Of a DNA stretch of 64,000 bases, positions 1 to 8,489 are shown piece after piece. The position numbers and the translations under genes were made by a program. Source of the stretch: Synechococcus sp. AG-679-D13 (GTDB taxonomy: Bacteria; Cyanobacteriota; Cyanobacteriia; PCC-6307; Cyanobiaceae). The stretch lies in NCBI GenBank assembly GCA_003210735.1, contig QCUM01000003.1, positions 1 to 64,000 of the forward strand, read 5' to 3'. The notes beneath the pieces are model-generated. The model saw nothing but the letters and a program-made list of their open reading frames with translations, was not told the origin of the DNA and did no database searches. The stretch's first letter is position 1; each line of letters begins with the position of its first letter.

Positions 1-246
1 GCGGGTATCGCCTTGCTCGGACGTGCCACCACTCCAGCTGAGACGAGCCGCTTTCTGATCACCCGAGCCCAGGCAGGCCAGGGTGCCGCAGTCAGCGAGC
101 TACTCGCGGAGAGATTCGGTGATTCCGTGCCTCGAATCAACGGCATGGACAGCCCCAGTGGTTTAAGCCAGGCCACGATCCAACGCACCGCAGCGCTATA
201 CCGAGGCAATGCGGGTCTCAACCCACCAACGGACGCGGCGATCTGA
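1..246 (+). CDS. apcE: Phycobilisome core-membrane linker ApcE, C-terminal fragment
   Basis: Only the last 81 codons are in the window; the frame is open from base 1 and stops at 244-246. ApcE (LCM) is the large multidomain linker that assembles the allophycocyanin core and ties the phycobilisome to the thylakoid, passing energy to photosystem II. The visible tail has the composition of the last linker (REP/arm) domain and ends YRGNAGLNPPTDAAI. The identification depends mainly on position: apcE directly upstream of apcA, apcB and apcC is the usual cyanobacterial order. The chromophore-binding domain and the earlier linker repeats lie outside the window. Confidence 0.85.
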   Translation, partial: AGIALLGRATTPAETSRFLITRAQAGQGAAVSELLAERFGDSVPRINGMDSPSGLSQATIQRTAALYRGNAGLNPPTDAAI

Positions 247-650
247 TCCAACGCAACAGACCGATCCCGCACCCAACGAATGCGTTCGGGATGAGCGCTT
301 TCAACCCCGATGGAGCACCCCTTCACCGGGGTTGCTTTATGGGCTGAGCACGCCTCGAAAACGATCGCCCAGACTGCCTCCAGTGCAGGGGATTTGGGAA
401 ATCCAGCTCAGCCGTGAAGAACTGTTACCCAGGCCAAAAGCGAAGGGCTTCGGCGGTGGAGGATGCCTCAGCCGAATTCAACGAAGCGCCGCCACAACGA
501 TCAGTGTTGATCGTTGTGAACATGCAGCGCTCCGATGGTTTCGACAGCCTGTTTCAGCCTTTAATCTGAGACACGATCCTTCGGGATCTTCCCCTTATTC
601 ACCGGATATCGGTCTCCTACGGGCGGCCGCTTGCTTCGAGGCAGAACTGC
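247..650 (+). promoter_or_regulatory. apcE-apcA intergenic region / apcA leader
   Basis: This 404-base gap has no supported gene. It must hold the apcA promoter and a long leader. An imperfect hairpin at about 314-339 (AGCACCCC pairing with GGGGTTGCT, one bulged T) lies just after apcE and could be a weak terminator or processing site. A second, perfect hairpin lies at 575-588. GAGG at 638-641 is a plausible ribosome-binding site for apcA. I could not assign -10 or -35 boxes with confidence. Confidence 0.5.
575..588 (+). other. UUCG tetraloop hairpin in the apcA leader
   Basis: GATCC TTCG GGATC forms a perfect 5-bp stem closed by a C(UUCG)G-type tetraloop, followed by a pyrimidine-rich TTCCCCTT. 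UUCG loops are exceptionally stable in RNA. It lies about 60 bases before the apcA start, where it could stabilise the mRNA 5' end or mark a processing site. Function is inferred from position only. Confidence 0.5.
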
Positions 651-1136
651 ATGAGCATCGTCTCCAACTCGATCATCAACGCGGACGCCGAAGCCCGCTA
701 CCTCAGCCCTGGCGAACTCGACCAGATCAAAGCCTTCGTAACCGGCGGTCAGCGCCGTTTACGTGTGGCACAGGTTCTGTGTGAGAGCCGCGAGCGCATC
801 GTGAAGCAGGCCGGCGGCCAGTTGTTTCAGAAGCGTCCTGACGTCATTTCTCCCGGCGGCAATGCCTACGGCGAGGAAATGACTGCCACCTGTCTGCGCG
901 ACATGGATTACTACCTGCGCCTTGTTACCTACGGCATCGTCGCCGGCGACGTCACCCCGATTGAAGAGATCGGTGTGATCGGCGCCAAAGAGCTCTATCG
1001 CTCCCTGGGAACTCCCCTGGAAGCCATGGCTGAAGCTGTTCGTGAAATGAAGACCGTGGCCATGGGTCTGCTGACCGGCGATGACGCTGCAGAAGCAGGT
1101 TCCTATTTCGACTACGTGGTGGGCGCACTCGCCTGA
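651..1136 (+). CDS. apcA: Allophycocyanin alpha subunit
   Basis: 161 residues, the normal length for ApcA. With ApcB it forms the (alpha-beta)3 discs of the phycobilisome core, which receive energy from the rods and pass it to the terminal emitters. The sequence shows the phycobilin globin fold, with the single phycocyanobilin-attachment cysteine at residue 81 ([15 protein letters not shown]) and the conserved segment [10 protein letters not shown] just before it. The ATG at 651 is preceded by GAGG. apcB follows after 39 bases and apcC after a further 5, so the three are almost certainly co-transcribed. Confidence 0.98.
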   Translation: MSIVSNSIINADAEARYLSPGELDQIKAFVTGGQRRLRVAQVLCESRERIVKQAGGQLFQKRPDVISPGGNAYGEEMTATCLRDMDYYLRLVTYGIVAGDVTPIEEIGVIGAKELYRSLGTPLEAMAEAVREMKTVAMGLLTGDDAAEAGSYFDYVVGALA

Positions 1137-1175
1137 ACCCCCTGCTGAACTCCCTTCACGCCTCTTCACGGATCC

Positions 1176-1664
1176 ATGCAAGACGCCATCACCAACGTCA
1201 TCAATAAGTCCGACGTCCAAGGTCTTTACCTGGACACGGCTTCGATGACCAACCTCGAGTCGTATTTCGCCAGTGGTGAGCTGCGGGTTCGCGCCGCAGC
1301 AACCATCAGTGCAAACGCTTCCGCGATCATTCGCGATGCCGTTGCCAAGGCTCTGCTGTATTCGGACATCACCCGTCCGGGCGGCAACATGTACACCACC
1401 CGCCGCTACGCAGCCTGCATCCGGGATCTGGACTACTACCTGCGGTACTCCACCTACGCCATGCTCGCCGGCGACACCTCCATCCTGGATGAGCGCGTAC
1501 TTAATGGCCTCAAAGAGACCTACAACTCCCTGGGTGTTCCCATTGGTGCAACCGTACAAGCCATCCAGGCGATGAAGGAAGTCACCGCAGGCCTGGTCGG
1601 CCCTGACGCAGGCAAGGAAATGGGTGTTTACTTCGACTACATCTGCTCCGGCCTCGGCAACTGA
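1176..1664 (+). CDS. apcB: Allophycocyanin beta subunit
   Basis: 162 residues, full length. It is the beta partner of ApcA in the phycobilisome core. The chromophore cysteine is residue 81 ([15 protein letters not shown]). Asn71 in RPGGNMYTT is the position that is gamma-N-methylated in allophycocyanin beta subunits of other cyanobacteria. The gene lies between apcA and apcC in the same orientation with short spacers, which fits a stoichiometric operon. Confidence 0.98.
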   Translation: MQDAITNVINKSDVQGLYLDTASMTNLESYFASGELRVRAAATISANASAIIRDAVAKALLYSDITRPGGNMYTTRRYAACIRDLDYYLRYSTYAMLAGDTSILDERVLNGLKETYNSLGVPIGATVQAIQAMKEVTAGLVGPDAGKEMGVYFDYICSGLGN

Positions 1665-1669
1665 GCACC

Positions 1670-1870
1670 ATGCGGTTGTTCAAAGTCACCGCCTGCATCC
1701 CCAGTCCTGAAAAGGTGCGGGCGCAGCGCGAATTACAGAACACCTTCTTCACCAAGTGGGTTCCCTACGACAGCTGGTTTGCTGAACAACAGCGAATTCA
1801 GAAGCAAGGTGGGCGCATTATCAAGGTTGAGCTCTGTACCGGTGGCCAACAGGTCAACGTCGGTAATTGA
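1670..1870 (+). CDS. apcC: Phycobilisome small core linker ApcC
   Basis: 66 residues, the expected size of the 7.8-kDa core linker. It consists of one CpcD-like linker domain (MRLFKVTACIPSPEK at the start, GGRIIKVELCTGG near the end). It caps allophycocyanin trimers and stabilises the core cylinders. It begins 5 bases after the apcB stop and is followed by a rho-independent terminator, so it closes the apc operon. Confidence 0.96.
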   Translation: MRLFKVTACIPSPEKVRAQRELQNTFFTKWVPYDSWFAEQQRIQKQGGRIIKVELCTGGQQVNVGN

Positions 1871-1892
1871 GTCGAAAACGTCCAATAAAAAC

Positions 1893-1919
1893 GACCGGTC
1901 CTAGTGGCCGGTTTTTTTG
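1893..1919 (+). terminator. Rho-independent terminator of the apc operon
   Basis: GACCGG and CCGGT arms around a short loop, followed by a run of seven T at 1912-1918, starting 22 bases after the apcC stop. This is a classic intrinsic terminator and marks the end of the operon. Confidence 0.85.
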
Positions 1920-1939
1920 TGCCTCTATTGAGCGGTGCA

Positions 1940-2212
1940 TTAGTAGTGGTATCGGCCCTGGAGGAACTCGACCGCAGTGCCCTTGACGACATAGACCAAG
2001 CGATGCTCCTGGGTGATCCGACGGGACCAGACACCTGATCCAAGGTGCCGCAGCGGCTCGGGCTTACCAATGCCATGAAAGGGATCGCGCATCACAGCTT
2101 TCATCAACTGCATCAGACGCTTTGCTGTGCGCCGATCCTGTTCGACCCAGTGCTGCAGGTCCTCAAGAAATTCCGGATGGCAGATCGCACGGCGATCAGC
2201 TTCAGCCATCAC
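1940..2212 (-). CDS. yoeB: YoeB-family mRNA interferase toxin
   Basis: 90 residues. It has the compact RelE/YoeB fold signature: W-x-EQDRRTAKRLMQLMKAV, then PFHGIGKPEPL, WSRRITQEHRLVY and a terminal GRYHY. YoeB toxins bind the ribosomal A site and cleave mRNA during translation. The glutamate, arginine and C-terminal His-Tyr positions of the catalytic set are all present, so it looks active. It overlaps the 3' end of the upstream antitoxin gene by 11 bases, so the two are translationally coupled. It is convergent with the apc operon. Confidence 0.9.
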   Translation of the reverse strand: MMAEADRRAICHPEFLEDLQHWVEQDRRTAKRLMQLMKAVMRDPFHGIGKPEPLRHLGSGVWSRRITQEHRLVYVVKGTAVEFLQGRYHY

Positions 2213-2483
2213 TCAAGTCAAGGTCTGCCTCAAGACGATCGAGATCGACTGGAGAAAGCTCCTCACAAGCCTGAGATCTGTTCAAAGCCTGAAGCAAGCG
2301 TTCAGCATTACGGGGAGAACGCAATAAATGGGCAGTCTCCAACAAATTCTCCAGTTCGTCGGCAGCAATGAGGGCGACGTCGCCACCCTGACGACGCCGC
2401 ACCATCACGATGTCCCGATCTTGAACCGCATGGTCCATCAAAGATTTGAAAGACTGACGCGCTTGGCTGTAAGTGACATCCAT
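2202..2483 (-). CDS. yefM: YefM/Phd-family antitoxin
   Basis: 93 residues. The N-terminal half (MDVTYSQARQSFKSLMD) is the Phd/YefM DNA-binding and dimerisation fold; VRRRQGGDVALIAADELENL continues the family pattern. The C-terminal acidic tail is the part expected to wrap the toxin. YefM proteins neutralise YoeB and repress their own operon, with the toxin acting as co-repressor. The gene precedes and overlaps yoeB, and a TGTACA double operator lies just upstream. Confidence 0.88.
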   Translation of the reverse strand: MDVTYSQARQSFKSLMDHAVQDRDIVMVRRRQGGDVALIAADELENLLETAHLLRSPRNAERLLQALNRSQACEELSPVDLDRLEADLDLSDG

Positions 2484-2496
2484 GTCCCAGTCAGAC

Positions 2497-2517
2497 TTGT
2501 ACAGGCTAATTGTACAA
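2497..2517 (-). promoter_or_regulatory. YefM-YoeB operator (TGTACA palindrome pair)
   Basis: TTGTACA and TGTACAA form a perfect inverted repeat separated by 7 bases, starting 14 bases upstream of the antitoxin start codon. Each arm contains the palindromic core TGTACA. The characterised E. coli yefM-yoeB operator is built from TGTACA cores about one helical turn apart, so this is probably the autoregulatory site. Binding here is inferred from that match. Confidence 0.72.
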
Positions 2518-2530
2518 ATAAATCCTGTTT

Positions 2531-3337
2531 TCAGCTCCCCAACGTGGTCGCCACCAACTGATCGAGATCCGGCAGCGGCGCTGCATCCTGTCCTGACAAC
2601 CAGAGCAGGTATTCATGGTTGCCAGCGGGGCCGGTGATCGGCGAAGCAACCAGCCCCTGGGGGTTCCAGCCCAGCGCTGCAGCTGCACTTATCACCGTTT
2701 CGATGGCATCGCGATGGGCCACAGGGTCGCGCACAACACCTCCCTTACCGACTCGGTCCTTGCCCACCTCAAACTGAGGCTTGACCAGCACCAGGGCCTC
2801 TGCGGCGGGCGAACGCAACAGCCGATGCAAAGCGGGCAGGATCAGGCGCAGCGAGATGAACGACACATCGGTCACGGCAAGGGTCGGCCACGGGTCGTCT
2901 TCGGAATAGAGCTGCTCGGGCTGTAGATGACGCAGGTTGGTGCGTTCCCGCAACACCACCCGTTCGTCGGTGCGCAAACTCCAGGCTGTCTGTCCGTAAC
3001 CCACATCGACGCCATAGACGCGTTGGGCCCCGTGCTGCAGCAGACAATCGGTAAAGCCACCGGTGGAGATGCCCCCATCCAGGCAGACGCGATCACGCAC
3101 ATCGAGCGAAAACGCCTCCAACCCCGCCAGCAACTTCTCCCCACCTCGAGACACGAAGCGGGGGGGCTTCTCCACGACCAACCCCTGATCGGCCCGCACC
3201 TCCGCGCCAGGTTTGTCCAACACCGTGCCAGCACCGTCTCGCACCTTGCCGGCACGAATCAGCTGCTGCGCCTGCTGACGGGAGCTCACCAGCCCTCGGG
3301 TCAGCAACTCCAGATCCAGTCGCTGTTTCAACGCCAT
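2531..3337 (-). CDS. tlyA: TlyA-family rRNA 2'-O-methyltransferase
   Basis: 268 residues from the ATG at 3337; an upstream in-frame start would add 15 residues that do not match the family. Residues 1-60 are an S4 RNA-binding domain (KQRLDLELLTRGLVSSRQ), then VSRGGEKL, then an FtsJ/RrmJ-type methyltransferase with the SAM loop LDGGISTGGFTDCLL and the downstream motif LVKPQFEVGK. TlyA enzymes methylate the ribose of cytidines in 16S and/or 23S rRNA; some members are called haemolysins for historical reasons. It is divergent from the small gene at 3433. Confidence 0.88.
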   Translation of the reverse strand: MALKQRLDLELLTRGLVSSRQQAQQLIRAGKVRDGAGTVLDKPGAEVRADQGLVVEKPPRFVSRGGEKLLAGLEAFSLDVRDRVCLDGGISTGGFTDCLLQHGAQRVYGVDVGYGQTAWSLRTDERVVLRERTNLRHLQPEQLYSEDDPWPTLAVTDVSFISLRLILPALHRLLRSPAAEALVLVKPQFEVGKDRVGKGGVVRDPVAHRDAIETVISAAAALGWNPQGLVASPITGPAGNHEYLLWLSGQDAAPLPDLDQLVATTLGS

Positions 3338-3432
3338 TTCGTCATAAAAGCAAACGTGATCCCGAAGAAAACAGTGAATCAACCCAGCAGATCGTTAACC
3401 GCCTAGAGGATCCCTGCAGCCAAAGCGCTGAC

Positions 3433-3633
3433 ATGAATCAACGCCATCACCAATCATCCAAGGTGGTTCCGCTGCTGAGGCCGGGGAGCTTTGTGACGTT
3501 GGAGAACCAGCCTGACGATCTGCCGCCATTCGAATTGATCCAATGCCGTGGTGGTCGTTGCTGGGTCCGTCAACAGGCCTGGGGGCAATCAGTCCAGTGG
3601 GAAGTGGAGCACGAGCGCCTGCGGACGGCCTGA
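3433..3633 (+). CDS. Small conserved-type hypothetical protein (66 aa)
   Basis: I do not recognise a named family. The protein is soluble with no signal peptide or membrane segment. Its middle (LRPGSFVTLENQPDDLPPFELIQCRGGRCWVRQQAW) alternates beta-strand-like stretches with charged residues and looks like a small SH3-like barrel. It lies between divergent tlyA and ftsW in the orientation of ftsW. The ATG and clean codon usage support a real gene. The barrel fold is a guess from pattern. Confidence 0.6.
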   Translation: MNQRHHQSSKVVPLLRPGSFVTLENQPDDLPPFELIQCRGGRCWVRQQAWGQSVQWEVEHERLRTA

Positions 3634-3713
3634 TCGCAAGGAAACTTGGCTGAAGCATCTCTTCGCTTTATGACTTGGCAAAGCATCGATCAGACGGCTG
3701 AATAGAGCATTGA

Positions 3714-4985
3714 TTGTTGAAGACAGACCCATTGGTCCTTGCAACCCCACCACGCCGACGCAGCAACCGTGAACGGGTTCAGCAACGAGCTCGCCGAGAA
3801 ACTCAAAAAGCAAACCAACCAACGACCGGGCTTTTTGAACGGTTGATGCCGTTGCCCTGGGCTGAATGGCCCGCAGAAGCTCGGCTTTTGGTGGGATTAA
3901 CGGCGTTCTGGAGTCTTGCCGGACTGTTGGTGTTGGGCTCGGCCAGCTGGTGGGTGGCCTCCCGGGAGATGGGTGATGGGGCCTTTTACGTCAAGCGGCA
4001 AGCCATCTGGCTGCTGGCCAGCTGGAGCCTATTCAGCCTGGCTCTGACCACCAATCTGCGCCAGCTGCTGCGCTGGGCAGGTCCCGCACTCTGGGGAGGA
4101 TGCCTGCTGATCGCAGCCACCCTGGTGATGGGCACCACCGTAAACGGAGCCAGCCGATGGTTGGTGCTGGGGCCATTACAGATTCAGCCCTCCGAACTAG
4201 TGAAACCTTTTGTGGTACTTCAGGCCGCCAATCTGTTTGCCACCTGGTCGCGCATCAAGCCTGATCAGAAGCTTCTCTGGCTGGCCAGCTTCTGTGCTGT
4301 ATTGCTGCTGATTCTCAAGCAGCCGAACCTCTCCACCGCCGCCCTGATCGGTCTCACTCTCTGGATGGTCGCACTGGCCTCGGGGATCCGCTGGCGCAGC
4401 TTGTTCGGTACGGCACTTGCCGGAGGAGCGCTTGGAACCGCCAGCATCTTGGTGAATGAGTATCAACGCCTCCGCGTGGTGTCTTTTCTCGATCCCTGGG
4501 CTGACCCCATGGGAGATGGCTACCAGTTGGTGCAAAGCCTTCTAGCCATTGGATCAGGAGGATTCACCGGCCAGGGCTACGGGCTCTCCACACAGAAACT
4601 GCAATACCTACCCATCCAGAGCACCGATTTCATCTATGCCGTTTTTGCGGAGGAATTCGGATTCATCGGCTCGCTCTCGCTGCTGCTTTTCCTGATGCTG
4701 GTGGCCTGGGTAGGGCTGCGGGTGGCGTTGAACTGCCGAAACAATCAAACGCGGCTTGTAGCAATCGGCTGCTGCACGATCCTGGTGGGCCAGGCGATCC
4801 TCAACATCGCCGTCGCCTCCGGCTCAATGCCGACTACGGGTCTGCCCTTACCGCTGGTGAGCTATGGAGGAAATTCTTTGATGTCGAGCCTGGTGATCCT
4901 GGGTCTGCTGATGAGATGTTCGTTGGAGTCCACTGGAAAGATCGGCGGCAGAGAACGGCCAATCCGCAATCAGGCGACATGTTGA
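3714..4985 (+). CDS. ftsW: Septal peptidoglycan glycosyltransferase FtsW (SEDS family)
   Basis: About 423 residues from a TTG at 3714; the first ATG is at 3846, residue 45, immediately before the conserved membrane region, so the exact start is uncertain. Multiple transmembrane helices run from about residue 60 to 410. SEDS landmarks are NGASRWLVLGPLQIQPSE (substrate cavity), DFIYAVFAEEFGF and PLPLVSYGGNSLMSS near the C-terminus. FtsW polymerises lipid II at the division septum with its partner PBP. The 3' end overlaps the start of the next gene by 7 bases. Confidence 0.92.
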   Translation: MLKTDPLVLATPPRRRSNRERVQQRARRETQKANQPTTGLFERLMPLPWAEWPAEARLLVGLTAFWSLAGLLVLGSASWWVASREMGDGAFYVKRQAIWLLASWSLFSLALTTNLRQLLRWAGPALWGGCLLIAATLVMGTTVNGASRWLVLGPLQIQPSELVKPFVVLQAANLFATWSRIKPDQKLLWLASFCAVLLLILKQPNLSTAALIGLTLWMVALASGIRWRSLFGTALAGGALGTASILVNEYQRLRVVSFLDPWADPMGDGYQLVQSLLAIGSGGFTGQGYGLSTQKLQYLPIQSTDFIYAVFAEEFGFIGSLSLLLFLMLVAWVGLRVALNCRNNQTRLVAIGCCTILVGQAILNIAVASGSMPTTGLPLPLVSYGGNSLMSSLVILGLLMRCSLESTGKIGGRERPIRNQATC

Positions 4986-5356
4986 TCCAGATCCCGGTTT
5001 CTGTCGGAGAACTGGTGGACAAGATCACCATCCTGAACATCAAGGCCAGGCGTCTGAATGGTGTAGCTCTTGACCATGTCCTACAGGAGCTCGGTCTGCT
5101 CGAAAAAGCCTTGAACGAAAGTGGTGTGGAGCTGAAGCGGCAGGAACGTGAGGGACTTGAGGAGGTGAATGAAAAGCTTTGGCACATCGAAGAGGCGATC
5201 CGAGGGCAGGAAGCCAAGCAATGTTTCGGAGCTGATTTCATCGCCCTTGCAAGGTCGGTGTATCAACGCAACGACGAGCGTGCTGCTCTGAAGCGTGCCA
5301 TCAACCATCGCTGCGGCTCCACCCTGATCGAAGAAAAGAGCTACCGCAGCCTTTGA
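4979..5356 (+). CDS. DUF6165-like small protein
   Basis: 125 residues from the ATG at 4979; a longer in-frame start inside ftsW is unlikely because the motif begins right at this Met. The N-terminus MLIQIPVSVGELVDKITIL matches what I recall of the DUF6165 family: IPVSxGELxDKITIL followed by a helical region with repeated Leu/Glu heptads and a positively charged tail. No enzymatic residues are evident. Such genes usually sit near polysaccharide and glycosyltransferase genes, so finding one between ftsW and ccdA is unusual. It overlaps ftsW by 7 bases and lies 36 bases before ccdA. Function unknown. Confidence 0.7.
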   Translation: MLIQIPVSVGELVDKITILNIKARRLNGVALDHVLQELGLLEKALNESGVELKRQEREGLEEVNEKLWHIEEAIRGQEAKQCFGADFIALARSVYQRNDERAALKRAINHRCGSTLIEEKSYRSL

Positions 5357-5392
5357 TCGGTTGAGCTGTATAGGCTCTTGGTGTCTTTTGGT

Positions 5393-6112
5393 ATGGCGGT
5401 GGATCTGCTGCTGCTCTCGGATCTGGCACAGAGCAGCGAGCGTCTGCTGCGGGATGCACTCGCCCAGCCAGGGCCGCTGACGATCGCTCTGGTGTTGCTC
5501 GGTGGAGCTCTCACAAGCCTGGGGCCGTGTTCTTTGTCCCTCTTGCCAGTCACCCTGGCCTACCTGGCCGGCTTCGAGAACGATCAGCCCCCCTGGCAAC
5601 GCAGCCTTACCTTCTGCGCAGGCATTGTTGGTGCCCTCGTACTACTGGGCAGCCTCAGTGGCTTGCTGGGTCGTATTTACGGCCAGGTTCCGGCGTTGGT
5701 ACCAACGCTTGTGTCCGTGCTGGCGGTGCTGATGGGGCTCAACCTCCTGGGGCTGCTGCGCATTCCCCTCCCAAGCGGGCCGGACCCCGAACGTTGGCGT
5801 AAAAAGGTACCCGCACCCCTGGCTCCTGTGGCGGCTGGGTTGGCCTTTGGTCTGGCAGCCTCCCCCTGCACCACCCCTGTGCTGGCGGTGCTGTTGGGGT
5901 GGATCGCCCAAAGCGGTCGCCCCCTGGCAGGTGTGGTGCTGCTCAGCAGTTTCGGCATCGGCCAGGTGTTGCCATTGCTCCTCGCCGGCACCTTCGCCGC
6001 GTCCGTCCCCAAGTTGCTGGCGCTGCGCTCCGTGGGCCAGTGGGTACCGCCGATCAGTGGTGTGGTGCTGCTCACCAGTGGGGTTGTGACGCTGCTGGCC
6101 CGCTGGACCTGA
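5393..6112 (+). CDS. ccdA: Cytochrome c biogenesis protein CcdA (thiol-disulfide transporter)
   Basis: 239 residues from the ATG at 5393 (a TTG at 5378 is also possible). It has six predicted transmembrane helices. The two redox cysteines lie in the diagnostic motifs GPCSLSLLP (first helix) and ASPCTTPVL (fourth helix). CcdA carries reducing equivalents from the cytoplasmic side across the thylakoid or plasma membrane to keep apocytochrome haem-binding cysteines reduced. ccs1 follows after 13 bases, giving the usual system II pair. Confidence 0.93.
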   Translation: MAVDLLLLSDLAQSSERLLRDALAQPGPLTIALVLLGGALTSLGPCSLSLLPVTLAYLAGFENDQPPWQRSLTFCAGIVGALVLLGSLSGLLGRIYGQVPALVPTLVSVLAVLMGLNLLGLLRIPLPSGPDPERWRKKVPAPLAPVAAGLAFGLAASPCTTPVLAVLLGWIAQSGRPLAGVVLLSSFGIGQVLPLLLAGTFAASVPKLLALRSVGQWVPPISGVVLLTSGVVTLLARWT

Positions 6113-6125
6113 TGGGACAGCACCG

Positions 6126-7400
6126 ATGAAAAAACTTGCGGCCTGGCTTTCCGATCTAAAAGTGGCCATCGTGCTGCTGCTACTGATTGCACTAGCCAGT
6201 GGCATCGGAACGGCCATTCCCCAAGGTGATCCCGCCAACCTCTATCTCGAGGCCTACGCAGACAACCCCTGGCTGGGCGTCCTGCACGGTGAACAGGTGC
6301 TGTGGCTGCAACTCGACCACGTTTATTCCTGCAGCTGGTTTCTGGGCCTGATCGCCTGGCTGGGACTGTCTCTGATTCTCTGCAGCTGGCGACGGCAGTG
6401 GCCAGCACTGAAGGCAGCAAACCGCTGGATCGATTACCGCACCCCGCGACAACTCAGCAAGTTGAGCATCGCTGAAACCCGAATCTGCCTTGATACCAAC
6501 GAAGGCCTAACGAAACTCCACGACGCGCTGGTGGCGCGGGGCTGGACCTTGCGACGCCAACCCAATCGTCTCGCTGCGCGCAAAGGTGTGATCGGCCGTG
6601 TCGGTCCACTGCTGGTGCACGCCGGGATGGTGCTTCTGATGGTCGGTGCTGTGTGGGGTGCGCTCGGGGGGAATCGGCTGGAGAGATTTCTCGCCCCTGG
6701 CCGCAGCCTTGATCTTCTAAATCGCAACGGGGACAACCAGCTGAGTATCCGCCTCGATTCCTTCGCCGTGGAAAGAGATCCCGCTGGGCGGCCAGAGCAG
6801 TTCCGCTCCCTGCTGTCACTCAGCGACAGCACTGCACCCGAGGAAATCAGCGTCAACCACCCACTGCGGCACAGGGGTATCACGATCTATCAGGCCGATT
6901 GGTCCCTGGCGGCGATCAGCGTGCAGATTGGCCGCAGCCCTGTACTGCAACTGCCGCTGCAGACCTATCCGGAACTGGGAGAGCAGGTCTGGGGGCTGGT
7001 GCTGCCCACCAGGCCGGACGGCAGCCAGCCAGTCTTCCTCAGCCTCGACAATGAAAAGGGGCCAGTGTTGGTGTACGACTCCGACGGCCAAGTCGTCACC
7101 CGGCTGCGCCCTGGTGGCCCAGCAGAAGAGATAAACGGTCTGCCCTTGCGGGTGGCTTCGGTGTTATCCGCCAGTGGCTTGCTGTTGAAGCGAGATCCAG
7201 GCGTTCCACTCGTTTATCTCGGGTTTGCCGTGCTCATGGTGGGAGGGGGGATGAGCCTGGTTTCAACTCGGCAACTATGGGCAGTGGCCGATGAAGGGCG
7301 GCTGCACGTGGGCGGCTTGTGCAACCGAAACCTGGCTGCTTTCGCCGGGGAGCTGCCCTTACTGCTGGCGGAAGTGGAAGGTTTGGATCAGCAGGGCTGA
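6126..7400 (+). CDS. ccs1: Cytochrome c biogenesis protein Ccs1 (ResB/CcsB)
   Basis: 424 residues. The N-terminus ([30 protein letters not shown]) is the ResB signature: a first membrane helix followed by GTxIPQ. Further helices are at about 75-95 and 160-180, then a large lumenal domain and a last helix near 365-385 ([15 protein letters not shown]). With CcsA it forms the haem delivery and ligation complex of system II. It lies directly downstream of ccdA. Its last 13 bases overlap the convergent queF. Confidence 0.93.
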   Translation: MKKLAAWLSDLKVAIVLLLLIALASGIGTAIPQGDPANLYLEAYADNPWLGVLHGEQVLWLQLDHVYSCSWFLGLIAWLGLSLILCSWRRQWPALKAANRWIDYRTPRQLSKLSIAETRICLDTNEGLTKLHDALVARGWTLRRQPNRLAARKGVIGRVGPLLVHAGMVLLMVGAVWGALGGNRLERFLAPGRSLDLLNRNGDNQLSIRLDSFAVERDPAGRPEQFRSLLSLSDSTAPEEISVNHPLRHRGITIYQADWSLAAISVQIGRSPVLQLPLQTYPELGEQVWGLVLPTRPDGSQPVFLSLDNEKGPVLVYDSDGQVVTRLRPGGPAEEINGLPLRVASVLSASGLLLKRDPGVPLVYLGFAVLMVGGGMSLVSTRQLWAVADEGRLHVGGLCNRNLAAFAGELPLLLAEVEGLDQQG

Positions 7401-7789
7401 CGGGTTCCATGGCTGACCCGCACCACGGTATGGACATTGCCGCGGGGGTTGAAGTCGGCCTCCAGCTGCATCCAGAGCGGATCGGCGGCGGCAACCAGAT
7501 CATCAAGGATGCGGTTGGTCACCTCCTCATGGGAGATCGACTGATCGCGGTAGCTGTTCACGTACAGCTTGATCGCCTTGAGCTCAACCACCCGGGGGCC
7601 TGGCTGGTAGATCAAGCGCAGCACTGCAAAATCGGGATAACCCGAGAACGGGCATTTGCACGTGAACTCCGGCAACTCAATCGATACCTCATAGGGGCGA
7701 CCAGGTCTGGGGTTGTCGAAGCAGATCAACTCCGACTCAGCGATCGCACGCTCGCCGTAAAGGGGGGTCTGGGTCTGCTTGTCTGTCAA
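7388..7789 (-). CDS. queF: NADPH-dependent 7-cyano-7-deazaguanine reductase QueF
   Basis: 133 residues, the short single-domain (YkvM-type) QueF. It reduces the nitrile of preQ0 to the aminomethyl group of preQ1 in queuosine biosynthesis. The motif [14 protein letters not shown] contains the nucleophilic Cys46, which forms the thioimide, and Asp53, the proton donor. [21 protein letters not shown] carries the glutamate and histidine that bind substrate. The tail is convergent with ccs1 with a 13-base overlap. Confidence 0.95.
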   Translation of the reverse strand: MTDKQTQTPLYGERAIAESELICFDNPRPGRPYEVSIELPEFTCKCPFSGYPDFAVLRLIYQPGPRVVELKAIKLYVNSYRDQSISHEEVTNRILDDLVAAADPLWMQLEADFNPRGNVHTVVRVSHGTRQPC

Positions 7790-7837
7790 CGCAATGGCTC
7801 AGAGATCTGAAAAAACCCTAAGAAACCGAAGCCTTGT

Positions 7838-7851
7838 GTAACAGCCATCAC
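7838..7851 (+). promoter_or_regulatory. Possible NtcA site upstream of glnB
   Basis: GTA-N8-CAC lies 50 bases before the glnB start. This is one base from the NtcA consensus GTA-N8-TAC, and NtcA control of glnB is well established in cyanobacteria. A matching -10 box at the usual 22-23 base spacing is not clear, so the site is tentative. Confidence 0.35.
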
Positions 7852-7889
7852 GCACAAACCCTGGTTACAGGTCATCCTTGAAGGGATAG

Positions 7890-8240
<351 letters not shown>

Positions 8241-8489
8241 ACATCGCAACTCAAATAGCACACTATACCGACAAAAGACCAAATTTAATTTGATAACTAA
8301 TGACCCATGACTGATCAATTAGCCATAAATTATTACCAGAGCCAAGTGCACTATAAATCATATACATCTGAAAACACAAATCATAGTCTATGCAAAAATA
8401 TTACTGACACTTCACCCTGAAATACATAAAATACAGACAAACCCAGCATGTCACCATGCATGGTTTGCAAAAAGTTTGCTCGATACAAA

